Positions 35,662 to 45,258 of a DNA stretch of 64,000 bases are shown in pieces; the stretch's first letter is position 1; every line of letters starts with the position of its first letter. The translations under genes and the position numbers were made by a program. Source of the stretch: an uncultured Lachnospiraceae bacterium (lineage in GTDB: Bacteria > Bacillota > Clostridia > Lachnospirales > Lachnospiraceae); contig CAJTLX010000006.1 of the NCBI GenBank assembly GCA_910577165.1, forward strand, positions 28,489 to 92,488, read 5' to 3'. The notes beneath the pieces are model-generated. The model was given only the letters and a program-made list of their open reading frames with translations. It made no database searches and had not been told where the DNA came from.

Positions 35662-36372
35662 ATGAAAATACATGGACTAAACAAATTGACACTGCTTGAT
35701 TATCCCGGACATATGGCGTGTACAGTATTTACCGGGCACTGCAATATGTGCTGTCCATTCTGCCACAACGCGCCTCTTGTGCTGTTTCCCGATGCACAGC
35801 CGCAACTTTCCGAAAAAGAATTTTTTGCCTTTTTAACTAAACGCCGCGGAGTTCTTGAGGGTGTGTGTATCACCGGCGGGGAGCCGACGCTCGCACCCGA
35901 TCTCCCCCTATTTATCGAAGAGATCAAGGCACTCGGCTATCTGGTAAAGCTTGACACCAACGGCACAAACCCCGATCTTTTGCGCCGTCTCATCGCCGCA
36001 AACTTGATTGATTTTGTCGCTATGGATATCAAATCTTCCCTCCCCCACTACGCTGAGGCGGTAGGAATTCCGAACTTTTGTACGGACGCAGTAAGGGAAA
36101 GTGCAGATTTCCTTATGCGCGCAGAAATTCTCTATGAATTTCGCACCACGGTTGTGCGTGAATTGCACAATGCAAATATATTTTTAGAGATCGGCTCCTG
36201 GCTGCACGGCGCAAATGCTTATTATTTGCAGGCCTTTGAGAAGACAGGCGATCTTATCTGCCAGTTTTTAAAAACCTCGGAGAGATTTAGTGCATATTCT
36301 TCCGAAGAATTAAATGAATTTCTCCCGCTACTCTCCCCACATTTTAGACAAGTTGCGCTGCGCGGAATATAG
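35662..36372 (+). CDS. Anaerobic ribonucleotide reductase activating protein-like radical SAM enzyme
   Basis: A 236-residue radical SAM protein. The cluster motif CNMCCPFC (CX3CX2C) is near residue 28, followed by CITGGEPTL for SAM binding. It fits the NrdG-like activase group (TIGR02495 type) that generates a glycyl radical on a partner enzyme. No nrdD is beside it. The start at 35662 follows AGGGGG. It lies 37 bases after tadA. Confidence 0.88.
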   Translation: MKIHGLNKLTLLDYPGHMACTVFTGHCNMCCPFCHNAPLVLFPDAQPQLSEKEFFAFLTKRRGVLEGVCITGGEPTLAPDLPLFIEEIKALGYLVKLDTNGTNPDLLRRLIAANLIDFVAMDIKSSLPHYAEAVGIPNFCTDAVRESADFLMRAEILYEFRTTVVRELHNANIFLEIGSWLHGANAYYLQAFEKTGDLICQFLKTSERFSAYSSEELNEFLPLLSPHFRQVALRGI

Positions 36373-36399
36373 GATCTGCTCTGCCAGAAAGGATATCGT

Positions 36400-36954
36400 A
36401 TGCTCTACAATTACACGACTAGCCGCCTGGAATTAAAAATCTTAGGCGAGGAGGATGCCGCGCTTACCGCGAAATTTTTCTCAAAAAACCAAAAGCATTT
36501 TCAGGCATGGGAAATGGAATATTCCCCCGATTACTACACAGAAGAATACCAACGCCGCACACTTGCGGCGGAGTTCATACAGTATCTGCACTCCCATGCC
36601 GTCAGATATTATTTTTTCCTTTCAGGAAAAGATCTTCCCATCGGAACCGCAGCATTCTCACATATTGAGCGTTCCCCTCTTGCCTGCTGCCGTTTAGGTT
36701 ATCGGCTGGACAAAGATTTTGTGGGTTGCGGCTACATGACAGAAGCACTGCGTTTCCTGATTCCCAAGATCTTTTTTTTCTACCAGCTTCACCGCATGGA
36801 AGCCAATGTCCTGCCGGAAAATATCCGCTCCCTGCGCCTTTTAGAGCGGCTTGGATTCACGCCGGAAGGCACTGTGCGCGGCTTTGCCCCAATCGGCGGA
36901 AAATATCGCGATCATCTGCGCTACTCACTGCTTGAGGGGGAAGTATTTCTCTGA
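36400..36954 (+). CDS. GNAT acetyltransferase, RimJ/RimL-like
   Basis: A 184-residue acetyltransferase with the acetyl-CoA fold. CRLGYRLDKDFVGCGYMTEAL is the CoA-binding loop region and ENIRSLRLLERLGFTPEGTVRGF is the C-terminal strand pair typical of RimJ/L. The substrate is unknown (ribosomal protein N-terminus or small amine). The start at 36400 follows AAAGGAT. It is last in the tadA operon and convergent with the next gene. Confidence 0.88.
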   Translation: MLYNYTTSRLELKILGEEDAALTAKFFSKNQKHFQAWEMEYSPDYYTEEYQRRTLAAEFIQYLHSHAVRYYFFLSGKDLPIGTAAFSHIERSPLACCRLGYRLDKDFVGCGYMTEALRFLIPKIFFFYQLHRMEANVLPENIRSLRLLERLGFTPEGTVRGFAPIGGKYRDHLRYSLLEGEVFL

Positions 36955-36984
36955 CTCTTACGATAACTCTATCCATTCACCTGG

Positions 36985-38184
36985 CTATGATCTATCATTT
37001 GGAAATACGACTTCCATGTACCAATATCCGAAATCTCCATGCTGCAATGCTTTTTTTCGCACTGGACAGAAATCGGAAAATCCAAATAACTGTGCCATAT
37101 GCTGTTCCTTCGGATGATAGACACCTGGCAACATTAAATAGCAATTTCTTTGCTCCTTTCGCAGTTTTCGCACAAAGAGAATATGGTGGTATGCATAATA
37201 AGAATGTAGCAGAAAACTATTGCCCGCATACTTCCATATTTCGCGCGGCAATAGTCCAATATCCTGCGGCTCCATACGCACACTGCGCTCAAATTCCCGA
37301 TGTTCAAACGGATACATTGCAGGAAGGCAGGAAAAAACACGATCTTCCAATTTGCTAGGAGAAGGGAGGGTATTTTTTTCCGATTTCTCCTTTACCGCCA
37401 CACTTTCCTCCGTTTTGGGAGAAGCATCCATAGGCTCTTCCTGCTCTCTCTTTGTAGAAGAGATCCCCGTAATATGTATGCCATCCACCTTCTCATTCTG
37501 CACAGAATAATTTTTTCCCTCTTTCTCCTCCTCCCCGCCCACAGAATTTCCTTCGATCCGCTGACTTTCCCCTCCGGTTTCCTCTATATTCCCTGCTTTA
37601 GCCTTCTCGCTCTCCATTCTTCTCGCTTCCTCGCCTATCAATTCTTTTGTTTCTATTTCCTCGTCTGCTGGCTTCTCGCCCATCTCTTCCTCCTCCGTGC
37701 CTTGTTTCTCTTTTGTTACAATATTTTCCATTTTTCTTTCTTCTCCCAAAGTATCCCCCACTCTTTCCTGTGCGGATTTTTCTCTTTCCAAATGTGCGAC
37801 GATCTCTTTAAGTGCCGCGATCTCTATCGGCTGATCCTCCCATGAAGAAATCAAATATTTTCCCTTATCATCATACAGTAATAATCCATTCATTTCCTGA
37901 AACAGCAGACCACTTCCCCGCAGATCGGCAGCATCCTCCAAAAACTGTATTCCCTCCCCACCCTGCTTTTTTTCTATGCTCCCAAACAGCACTCCCTCCC
38001 TGCTCCCCGCATGGCACTTATACATACATATCTGCAAATTGCCCTCCTGCCCGTCCGGCGTGATATGTAGGGTCATTGCCAGCTTCCCATCTTTTAATTC
38101 CAGTTTTGCATATCCGGCACTCTTTTTTTTCACCCCGTTCTCATATGCATAAATATACGAAATCCATCTCCGATAATCCGACAT
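36985..38184 (-). CDS. DUF6128-like protein with a Glu-rich centre
   Basis: A 399-residue protein in three parts. An N-terminal beta domain (residues 1-130, SDYRRWISYIYAYENG start) and a C-terminal domain (about 300-399, YPFEHREFERSVRM to the HYAYHH and PGVYHPKEQ region) are joined by about 160 residues very rich in Glu, Lys, Gly and Thr with no fixed structure. I recall this layout as the Lachnospiraceae DUF6128 family of unknown function. The start at 38184 follows GGAGGAG. No partner gene is evident. Confidence 0.7.
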   Translation of the reverse strand: MSDYRRWISYIYAYENGVKKKSAGYAKLELKDGKLAMTLHITPDGQEGNLQICMYKCHAGSREGVLFGSIEKKQGGEGIQFLEDAADLRGSGLLFQEMNGLLLYDDKGKYLISSWEDQPIEIAALKEIVAHLEREKSAQERVGDTLGEERKMENIVTKEKQGTEEEEMGEKPADEEIETKELIGEEARRMESEKAKAGNIEETGGESQRIEGNSVGGEEEKEGKNYSVQNEKVDGIHITGISSTKREQEEPMDASPKTEESVAVKEKSEKNTLPSPSKLEDRVFSCLPAMYPFEHREFERSVRMEPQDIGLLPREIWKYAGNSFLLHSYYAYHHILFVRKLRKEQRNCYLMLPGVYHPKEQHMAQLFGFSDFCPVRKKALQHGDFGYWYMEVVFPNDRS

Positions 38185-38324
38185 AAAACTCCTCCGTTCT
38201 CATCAATTCGCACATATCCACAACACGCGGACACCCTGTGCTTCACCCATTCTGGCCCTACTGGTACGATATGCCATTACTTCCTTAAATATGATAATTT
38301 TTATGGTAACTTTTCTCTTTCTGT

Positions 38325-38350
38325 GGTATAATGTCGTTAGACATTATACC
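38325..38350 (+). promoter_or_regulatory. Palindromic promoter element shared with gdpP
   Basis: GGTATAATGTC (38325-38335) and GACATTATACC (38340-38350) are perfect 11-base arms around GTTA. TATAAT (38327-38332), preceded by TGG, would be an extended -10 box inside the left arm. The -35 match is weak. The same element in the same orientation lies before gdpP at 63.95 kb. Between here and the start codon, CAGTTCGC/GCGAACTG (38357-38404 region) can form a leader hairpin. Confidence 0.75.
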
Positions 38351-38441
38351 CGCGCCAGTTCGCTTTCGACCGTAGGGAGAAAAATTTCTATAGCGAACTG
38401 CGCGCATCAAAAATTATTACGAAATGAGGTTAATTGTACTT

Positions 38442-40619
38442 ATGGGACGTGGCAAACAAATCACTGTACTTGTATTTATCACTCTCCTGCTGTTTGGCTG
38501 TGTCTACCTGGGCATCCAGGTAAAAAATAAGCCAAAACCCTCCTTGGAGGAAACTGTCTATGAGGGCAGTTACAAGGAAACTACTATCTCGCTGCCAGTG
38601 ATCAACAAGGATGGCGGTGAACAGTTTCTGCAATTACTGCGGGGACTTAATGACTCCGTAGAACTCTATACTATTCTTTACAATGAAGATAAGAGTATGG
38701 TTCGCGGATATAAGAAATACGTACTAAACACCGAACTGGAATGGGAAGAATCCCAATCTCCCTGGATGGAACTTGAGGATTTTTCCGATACGACGCACCA
38801 GATTCGTATGTTGGCTTACGCCGACACTGGAAGTGTCTATGTCCTGCTGCACGATCTGGCAGCAGAAACTCCTGTCTGTGATGATATTGTGCGTATCGGG
38901 ACGGATGGCACTGTTGACCGCATCAATGTGCGCGGACTCTACAAGACGGATGAGGAGGAAAATCCGATTCAGATCGAAACCTTCTTTATCCAGGACAATA
39001 TGATTTGCTTTACGGACACTCTGTCGAACTCCTATGCCTACTCCCTTGCCAACGGCACACTGTTTGCCAAGGGGGAAAATGCTGCTATCGGAAGCATTGC
39101 CTCCGACGGAGAATATCTCTACCTGTTGGGAAAAAACTATGATGAAATTATTCCCTACCAGATTGCTAACGGTCAGGCGGATGCGCCGTACTCCTTTGCT
39201 CTGCGCCCGGAAATCGCCCTAAAAAATCAGAGCGAATACGAAATTATGGATTATCGTCTTCTCTCCCATAAAGGCACGCTCTATCTCTCCTGCCAGGATG
39301 GCATTTACCGCTATAATTTTACTGCAAGTGCCTGGAAACAGCTAATGACGGGATTGGATTGCATTTTTGGTCGCCCGTCCATTATTGGCAGGGATTTTAT
39401 CGCAACCGAAAACGCCCTCTATATGTTTAGCCGCGATCTTCATGGAAACTGTTATTTTACCATGTACAGCCAGCGTACAGAGGCGGAGGACGAGAAATTA
39501 AAGCGCGCGGATTTCACGATCCTTTCCTACGATCGCTCTGCGATTATCACGGAGACTGCAGCAGCATTCCAACATAATAATCCTTCGCTTCGCGTTCTTT
39601 ACCGCGTGGCGCGCGAGGAGAAGGAATCGCTTACGGTAGAAGAATACCGCAGCCAGGTGCAGAAAGAATTGCAGGAGACAAATAAAATAGATGTTCTTGT
39701 CTGCGACGAGTTAGACTACCAAAGTTATATGGATAGCGGGCTTTTTGAAAATATCAGCGATCTGATGAAGCCGCTCTACACGGCGGCAGGGCTTTATGGA
39801 AATGTGACCAACGCGATGGCACAGACAAAAATTTTTGTGACTCCAGCAAAATTTGATATATACTTAATGTATGGTACAAATAACCTTACACAAAATAATG
39901 CAGATTTTGCTGCAATTGCCGCGCTCTCCCAAAAACTTTCCTCGCCGGTACTTGGCAGTATGAATGCGGAGGAAATTGCGACATTGCTCGGCTGTTTTTA
40001 TGAGGAGACTTTCTTAAAAGACGGCAACATTGATAAGGAGGCGTTAAATCAGATGCTCACCCTCCTGCCATCGGTAGTAAACTTCTCAAAGGAAGAAACA
40101 AATCAAGGACAGGAAACAGAAACGGACAGCAAAAAGAATTCCGGTTGGTTTGGTATGCCATCTTCCACCTCTGTGGCGGGCATTGCCAAGATTGGTTCCA
40201 AGGCAGATCTCCTCACGTTTCTCACCGCCCTGAAAGAATCGGAGACCACTTTTTCCGATGCGGCAGGACATTTTGTTCCGCGCGATATTGTCGGGATCAA
40301 CAATAAGAGCAATAATATTAAGACGGCAAAAGATTTTGTCCACACTATGTACTCCGATTCCGTGCAACAGGCGGATGTGGGAGAGGGAATTCCCATGCAG
40401 CAGGAGGCTGTGGATGCCTACGCGGATAGAATAACGGAAAGCAATCTCACCCTGTTTTCCCAGTGCCTTCAAACCGCGGACATGGTCTATACCGAAAATG
40501 CCGAGTTAAAGGAGGCTCTGCTTGCTGTGCTGGCTCCATATTTAGATGAAGAGATCACCGCGGACGAAGCGACAGCACAGATTATGAATTATACTCCTGC
40601 CACAATGATGTCGAGATAA
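38442..40619 (+). CDS. Membrane-anchored protein: propeller-like region plus solute-binding-protein-like region
   Basis: A 725-residue protein with a single N-terminal hydrophobic segment (ITVLVFITLLLFGC) that anchors it outside the membrane; the Cys could be lipidated but the lipobox is not strict. Residues about 60-370 have repeated strand pairs as in a beta propeller (DGEYLYLLG, KGTLYLSCQDGIYRY). After residue 380 the pattern resembles extracellular solute-binding proteins (DFTILSYDRSAIITETAAAFQ, then IDVLVCDEL). It may sense or present a substrate. The start at 38442 follows GAGG at 12 bases; ATG 38424 is the alternative. Just downstream is an ABC-F gene. Confidence 0.72.
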   Translation: MGRGKQITVLVFITLLLFGCVYLGIQVKNKPKPSLEETVYEGSYKETTISLPVINKDGGEQFLQLLRGLNDSVELYTILYNEDKSMVRGYKKYVLNTELEWEESQSPWMELEDFSDTTHQIRMLAYADTGSVYVLLHDLAAETPVCDDIVRIGTDGTVDRINVRGLYKTDEEENPIQIETFFIQDNMICFTDTLSNSYAYSLANGTLFAKGENAAIGSIASDGEYLYLLGKNYDEIIPYQIANGQADAPYSFALRPEIALKNQSEYEIMDYRLLSHKGTLYLSCQDGIYRYNFTASAWKQLMTGLDCIFGRPSIIGRDFIATENALYMFSRDLHGNCYFTMYSQRTEAEDEKLKRADFTILSYDRSAIITETAAAFQHNNPSLRVLYRVAREEKESLTVEEYRSQVQKELQETNKIDVLVCDELDYQSYMDSGLFENISDLMKPLYTAAGLYGNVTNAMAQTKIFVTPAKFDIYLMYGTNNLTQNNADFAAIAALSQKLSSPVLGSMNAEEIATLLGCFYEETFLKDGNIDKEALNQMLTLLPSVVNFSKEETNQGQETETDSKKNSGWFGMPSSTSVAGIAKIGSKADLLTFLTALKESETTFSDAAGHFVPRDIVGINNKSNNIKTAKDFVHTMYSDSVQQADVGEGIPMQQEAVDAYADRITESNLTLFSQCLQTADMVYTENAELKEALLAVLAPYLDEEITADEATAQIMNYTPATMMSR

Positions 40620-40636
40620 AGAAACGGAGAATTTTT

Positions 40637-42445
40637 ATGAACTTACTAACCATGGAGCATATCAGCAAGAGTTTTACCGACCGGATACTGTTGGATAATA
40701 TCAGCTTTGGAATCAATGAGGGAGATCGCATCGGTGTGATTGGAGTTAATGGCACCGGAAAATCCACCCTGTTAAAAATTATTGCGGGACTGGAAGATAC
40801 GGACTCCGGCACACTTACAAAGACAAGGGAACTGCATATTTCTTACCTGCCACAAACTCCAATATTTGACGAGACCATAACGATTCTTGAAAATGTTATT
40901 TCGGGACTTACCGCAGATGAAGAATATCGCAATATCGCTGGAGAAGCGCGCGCAATGCTTACCAGGCTTGGCATTGCAAACCCTGACAGAATCGCCGCAT
41001 TTCTCTCAGGGGGTCAGAAAAAGCGCGCAGCACTTGTGCGTACCCTGCTGTTGCCCGCCAACCTCCTAGTATTGGACGAGCCGACAAACCACTTGGACGC
41101 TTCCATGACAGAATGGCTGGAAGATTATCTAAAATCCTTTTCGGGTGCATTTATTATGATCACGCACGATCGCTATTTTCTCGACCGTGTAACGAACCGG
41201 ATCTTGGAGATTGACAGGGGAAACCTCTACTCCTACACGGCAAACTACTCACGTTTTCTCGAATTAAAAGCGGAGCGCGAGGAGATGACAATGGCGACGG
41301 AGCGCAAGGCAAAGAGTTTGTTCCGCACGGAGCTAGAATGGATGATGCGAGGCGCGAGGGCGCGCTCCACCAAACAGAAAGCACATATCGGACGTTTTGA
41401 AGCACTGCGCGACCGGGAAAAGATAGAGGCGGATACGCAGATTGAAATTAACGCACTCTCCTCACGTCTTGGCAAAAAAACAATTGTGCTGGACAAGGTC
41501 AGAAAAAGTTATGATGGAAAAATATACATTGATAATTTCTCCTATATCCTGCTATCTACCGACCGCATTGGAATTATCGGACCAAATGGCTGCGGCAAAT
41601 CCACCCTGCTCAAAATCCTGACCGGAGTGATCCCACCGGACTCCGGCCGGGTAGAGAGCGGGGAAACCATTCAAATCGGATATTTCTCGCAGGAGAATGA
41701 AGCGATGGACGAGTCCTTACGCGTAATCGACTATATTCGCGAAACTGCCGATCTGATCAGGACAGCGGATGGCACCCTTACCGCCTCCCAGCTGTGCGAA
41801 AAATTTCTTTTTACCGGCGCACTTCAGCACTCAGTAATTGCCAAACTTTCCGGGGGAGAAAAACGCCGTCTGTACCTGTTAAAAATTTTGATGGAAGCAC
41901 CAAATCTGCTTGTACTTGACGAGCCGACAAATGACCTTGACATCAAGACCCTAACCATCCTTGAGGACTACTTAAAAAGTTTTCCGGGCATTACTGTTGC
42001 CGTATCCCATGACCGATATTTTCTTGACAAGATCGCAACGCGGATCTTTGCCTTTGAGGGAAATGGAAAAATTTGTCAGTACGAGGGCAATTTTTCTGAT
42101 TACAAAGAAAATATACGCGCTAAGGAAGCCCTGAGTGTGGAAAAAAGCCAAAAATCACAGGTGCAGCTCCCGGCAAAGAATAGCTGGCGCGCGCCAAACA
42201 CCACGCTGAAATTTTCATTTAAAGAACAGAAAGAATACGAAACCATTGACGATGAGATTGCTGCGCTTGAGGAAAAAATTTCAGGTTTAGATACACAGAT
42301 TGAGGAGAACGCCTCAAATTACAGCCGCCTCACTGAACTTTCCGAACAAAGAAAAGCCGCCGAATCCGCTCTGGAAGAAAAGATGGAACGCTGGATGTAC
42401 TTAAATGATCTTGCCGAAAAAATTCAGGCACAAAAAAATAAATAA
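40637..42445 (+). CDS. ABC-F family ATPase (Uup-like)
   Basis: A 602-residue soluble protein with two ABC ATPase domains. Walker A GVNGTGKST and GPNGCGKST, signatures LSGGQKKR and LSGGEKRR, Walker B LLVLDEPTNHLD and LLVLDEPTNDLD. Between them is the charged linker of ABC-F proteins that reaches into the ribosomal E/P site. The last 80 residues form a coiled coil (DDEIAALEEKISGLDTQIEE), as in Uup. It likely acts in translation or ribosome rescue. The start at 40637 follows GGAGA. It is 17 bases after the propeller gene, so co-transcribed. Confidence 0.93.
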   Translation: MNLLTMEHISKSFTDRILLDNISFGINEGDRIGVIGVNGTGKSTLLKIIAGLEDTDSGTLTKTRELHISYLPQTPIFDETITILENVISGLTADEEYRNIAGEARAMLTRLGIANPDRIAAFLSGGQKKRAALVRTLLLPANLLVLDEPTNHLDASMTEWLEDYLKSFSGAFIMITHDRYFLDRVTNRILEIDRGNLYSYTANYSRFLELKAEREEMTMATERKAKSLFRTELEWMMRGARARSTKQKAHIGRFEALRDREKIEADTQIEINALSSRLGKKTIVLDKVRKSYDGKIYIDNFSYILLSTDRIGIIGPNGCGKSTLLKILTGVIPPDSGRVESGETIQIGYFSQENEAMDESLRVIDYIRETADLIRTADGTLTASQLCEKFLFTGALQHSVIAKLSGGEKRRLYLLKILMEAPNLLVLDEPTNDLDIKTLTILEDYLKSFPGITVAVSHDRYFLDKIATRIFAFEGNGKICQYEGNFSDYKENIRAKEALSVEKSQKSQVQLPAKNSWRAPNTTLKFSFKEQKEYETIDDEIAALEEKISGLDTQIEENASNYSRLTELSEQRKAAESALEEKMERWMYLNDLAEKIQAQKNK

Positions 42446-42452
42446 AAATCAC

Positions 42453-42506
42453 GCCCCTGCGCAAACTGAGAAAACTAATCTCACCGCGCGGGGCATTTTT
42501 ATTTTT
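42453..42506 (+). terminator. Terminator after the ABC-F gene
   Basis: GCCCC + GCGC pairs with GCGC + GGGGC (one bulged T), followed by ATTTTTATTTTT. Confidence 0.88.
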
Positions 42507-42551
42507 GTGGAAAGATTTTTATTTATTATTTTCTCTTGCAAATTTTCTCTT

Positions 42552-43430
42552 TTACTCTTTCGCCTCCGTGTCGATCCGGTAGTAATCCCTCTGCGAGATC
42601 ACCTGAAACCCATTTTTCTGATACAGGCGAAATGCGGTTTCATTGCGGCTTCCGACCTGGATGCGCACTTTCTTTTCCTCCCCGCCCGCACATTTTTCCT
42701 GTACCAGCCGGATAATCTCTTTTAGAAGAGCCTTGCCAATGCCCCTGCCCTGGTGATCCCCATCCACTGCAAAATCAAAGACATAGACCGTTTTCTCGCC
42801 CTCCGCAAGCGCGAAAAGCCCGACCATCTCGGTTTTCTGCCATGCAGCATAGTAGATGCCATCCTTTTCGCATATCTGCGCAAATCTTTCTTCCGCCTCC
42901 TCCTGCGGCATTGAAAATGCCCCTGCAAGCAGGATGGCCGCAGCTTCCCTCTCCGATTCCGCAAGCGGTTTTAATGCCAGCGCGTTTGTCGGAAGGAGTT
43001 GATAGGAATATTTCCATTCCATCAAATATTCCGAGTGAGAATAGATAAAATACCCCCGCTCTGTAATCTCGTCAAAATCTTTTGACTCGTGCGGCTCAAA
43101 AACATAGTACCCTTTCTCGATCCCCGCCTGCTTTAGCTCCTTTATTACCGCGGTTATCAGCTTTTTGTACATTGTCCGCCTTCTGTACTGCGGATGGATA
43201 TAGGAACAGATCTCCGCTGTTTTCTCCGGCATTGCATAAAGAATCACAAAACCAGCAAGCAATTCCTCCTCGTAACACAAAAAATATGTCGGCAGCATCC
43301 CCGTCTCCTCATCGGCGGTTAACGAGATCCCGCCCTGTATCTTATCGCTTTCTCTGCATATTGTTTCAAGACCGCGCACTTCCTCCCGCTGTCTGCCATT
43401 TAACTGTGTCATTACCTTCATTCGCAGCAT
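42552..43430 (-). CDS. Tandem GNAT acetyltransferase
   Basis: A 292-residue protein with two acetyltransferase domains. The C-terminal one is complete, with the CoA loop VDGDHQGRGIGKALLKEII and NETAFRLYQKNGF; the N-terminal one (about 50-130) has HPQYRRRTMYKKL. Double-GNAT proteins often have one inactive half. The substrate is unknown. The start at 43430 follows GGGAGGG. It is 38 bases after rsmA on the same strand. Confidence 0.85.
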   Translation of the reverse strand: MLRMKVMTQLNGRQREEVRGLETICRESDKIQGGISLTADEETGMLPTYFLCYEEELLAGFVILYAMPEKTAEICSYIHPQYRRRTMYKKLITAVIKELKQAGIEKGYYVFEPHESKDFDEITERGYFIYSHSEYLMEWKYSYQLLPTNALALKPLAESEREAAAILLAGAFSMPQEEAEERFAQICEKDGIYYAAWQKTEMVGLFALAEGEKTVYVFDFAVDGDHQGRGIGKALLKEIIRLVQEKCAGGEEKKVRIQVGSRNETAFRLYQKNGFQVISQRDYYRIDTEAKE

Positions 43431-43468
43431 ATCTCTTCCCTCCCATCAATCTTTTATTATTTCCCAAA

Positions 43469-44332
43469 TCACAGGGACAAAATATCCGCCAACTGCGCAA
43501 ACTCCTCCAACGAAAGTGCCTCTCCGCGCACTGTAGCGGGTTTTCCTGCCCGCTCTAAAGCTCTTAATACTGCTTCCTTATCCACCCCGGTTTCAGAGTC
43601 GTTTACAAGGGCATTTACCAAAGTTTTCCTTCTCTGATGAAATGCCGCATGGATTAGCGCGAACATAAACTGCTCGTCCCCCGTCTGTACGGGCGGCGTT
43701 TTATGCAGCATCAGCCGAATCACAGCGGAACCCACATTTGGTCGTGGCATAAAACAATTCTGCGGCACATACGCTGCAATATACGGCTCTGCATAATACT
43801 GCACGGCGAGGGAGAGCGCGCCGTAATCCTTGCTCCCCGGCTTTGCCTGCATTCGGCAGGCCACTTCCCTCTGCACCATCACCGTAATATTTTCAAGCGG
43901 CACACGCGCCTCAAATAATCCCATAATAATCGGGGTGGTAATATAATATGGCAGATTCGCCACTATCTTGACGGGTCTGCCCTCGTTCTTTTCTTTTACT
44001 AACTGGTTGAGATCAAGCTTTAAAATATCCTCGTTGAGAATCGTTACATTGTCATAATCCCTTAGTGTATCCTCCTCTAGGATTGGAATTAGATTCCTGT
44101 CGATCTCAACCGCTACCACACTGCGCGCAGACTCACAGAGATACTGTGTCATTGTCCCGATCCCAGGTCCTATTTCAATCACCATATCCTCCTTAGTAAT
44201 CCCGGCAGCACGGATAATTTTCTCCAATACATGGGTATCAATTAAAAAATTTTGTCCAAATTTTTTTTGAAATACAAAATGATATTTATTCAATATTGCA
44301 ATGGTGTTTTTTGGTTCTCCCAGCGATGCCAT
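43469..44332 (-). CDS. rsmA: 16S rRNA (A1518/A1519) dimethyltransferase
   Basis: A 287-residue SAM-dependent enzyme (KsgA) that dimethylates two adenines near the 3' end of 16S rRNA during 30S assembly. It has the N-terminal FGQNFLID, the SAM motif VIEIGPGIGTMTQ, and the catalytic NLPYYITTPI (family motif IV). The start at 44332 follows GGGGA. It is downstream of tatD, a common arrangement in Firmicutes; the rnmV gene often between them is absent. Confidence 0.96.
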   Translation of the reverse strand: MASLGEPKNTIAILNKYHFVFQKKFGQNFLIDTHVLEKIIRAAGITKEDMVIEIGPGIGTMTQYLCESARSVVAVEIDRNLIPILEEDTLRDYDNVTILNEDILKLDLNQLVKEKNEGRPVKIVANLPYYITTPIIMGLFEARVPLENITVMVQREVACRMQAKPGSKDYGALSLAVQYYAEPYIAAYVPQNCFMPRPNVGSAVIRLMLHKTPPVQTGDEQFMFALIHAAFHQRRKTLVNALVNDSETGVDKEAVLRALERAGKPATVRGEALSLEEFAQLADILSL

Positions 44333-44350
44333 ATAAAATCCCCATCTTTT

Positions 44351-45202
44351 CTACAAGAGACGATACAATTGTTTTGCGTTTTTCGTTGTCGCACAGATCA
44401 CTTCCTCCTTGGAAATCCCCTTGATGTGCGCAATCTCATTTACTACAAGCGGCAGATTAAGCGAAGAATTGCGCTGCCCGCGGTACGGCTCCGGCGATAG
44501 GTAAGGGCAATCCGTCTCAAGCACCAGATAACTTAGCGGAATTTCCTCCACTACCTCCCTTATTCTGCGCGCATTCTTAAAGGTCAGAACTCCCCCAATC
44601 CCCAGAAAAAAGCCCAGATTCACATAGTCTTTCGCCATCTCTTTTCCGGAGGAAAAGCAGTGGATCACCCCAGTTAACTGCCGCCCGTTTGCCCTTGCCC
44701 TCTCGCACTCCTTCCGGATAAGCAAAAATGTATCTTCCGCAGCGTCCCTGCTATGGATAATCACGGGCATATCCTTTTCTACCGCCAGGGCAAGCTGCCT
44801 GCCAAACCAATATTTTTGCATTTCTCGCGGGCATTCTCTCCCCGGTTCCTTCTCCCAATAATAATCGAGACCTATCTCGCCGACCGCCACCACTTTTTCC
44901 TCGTCAAGCAGTGCCGAAAGCATTTTAAAATTTTCTTCGGTCAACTCCCCCGTACTTGTCGGATGAACACCCGCCGCAGCATGGACAAAAGCATATTTTT
45001 TCGCAAGTGCAATCGATTTTTTTGTACTTGCAAGGCTTGCCCCCACATTCACAATGCAGTATCCTCGTTGGGCAATGTTCTCAAAAAGTTCTGTTCTATC
45101 CCCGTCAAACTGCACGTCATCATAATGCGTATGTGTATCAAAAATCAGGCATTCTTCCTCCGCCTGTCTATTTTCTTTCGTTATATTTTGATTCCCTATC
45201 AT
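44351..45202 (-). CDS. tatD: TatD family deoxyribonuclease
   Basis: A 283-residue metal-dependent hydrolase with the TIM-barrel motif FDTHTHYDD (metal His), GEIGLDYYW (Glu), IIHSRDA (His), IHCFSS (His) and ETDCPYLSPEPYRGQRN (Asp). Family members are 3'-5' DNases or D-amino acyl-tRNA deacylases. There is an N-terminal extension of about 18 residues, so a later start is possible. It starts at 45202 behind AAAGGGA, 18 bases before rsmA. Confidence 0.93.
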   Translation of the reverse strand: MIGNQNITKENRQAEEECLIFDTHTHYDDVQFDGDRTELFENIAQRGYCIVNVGASLASTKKSIALAKKYAFVHAAAGVHPTSTGELTEENFKMLSALLDEEKVVAVGEIGLDYYWEKEPGRECPREMQKYWFGRQLALAVEKDMPVIIHSRDAAEDTFLLIRKECERARANGRQLTGVIHCFSSGKEMAKDYVNLGFFLGIGGVLTFKNARRIREVVEEIPLSYLVLETDCPYLSPEPYRGQRNSSLNLPLVVNEIAHIKGISKEEVICATTKNAKQLYRLL

Positions 45203-45258
45203 ATTCTAATCCCTTTTTTTGTTTTTTTCAATAATTTTTTAATTTTATCTGACAATTT

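Noticed and set aside
37300..37845. 181-codon open frame on the plus strand
   Set aside because: It is the complement of the Glu/Lys-rich part of the DUF6128-like gene, which gives long Phe/Leu-rich shadows.
40637..42445. ABC-F antibiotic resistance gene
   Set aside because: The C-terminal Uup-type coiled coil and lack of a drug-sensing leader fit a housekeeping ABC-F; resistance cannot be claimed.
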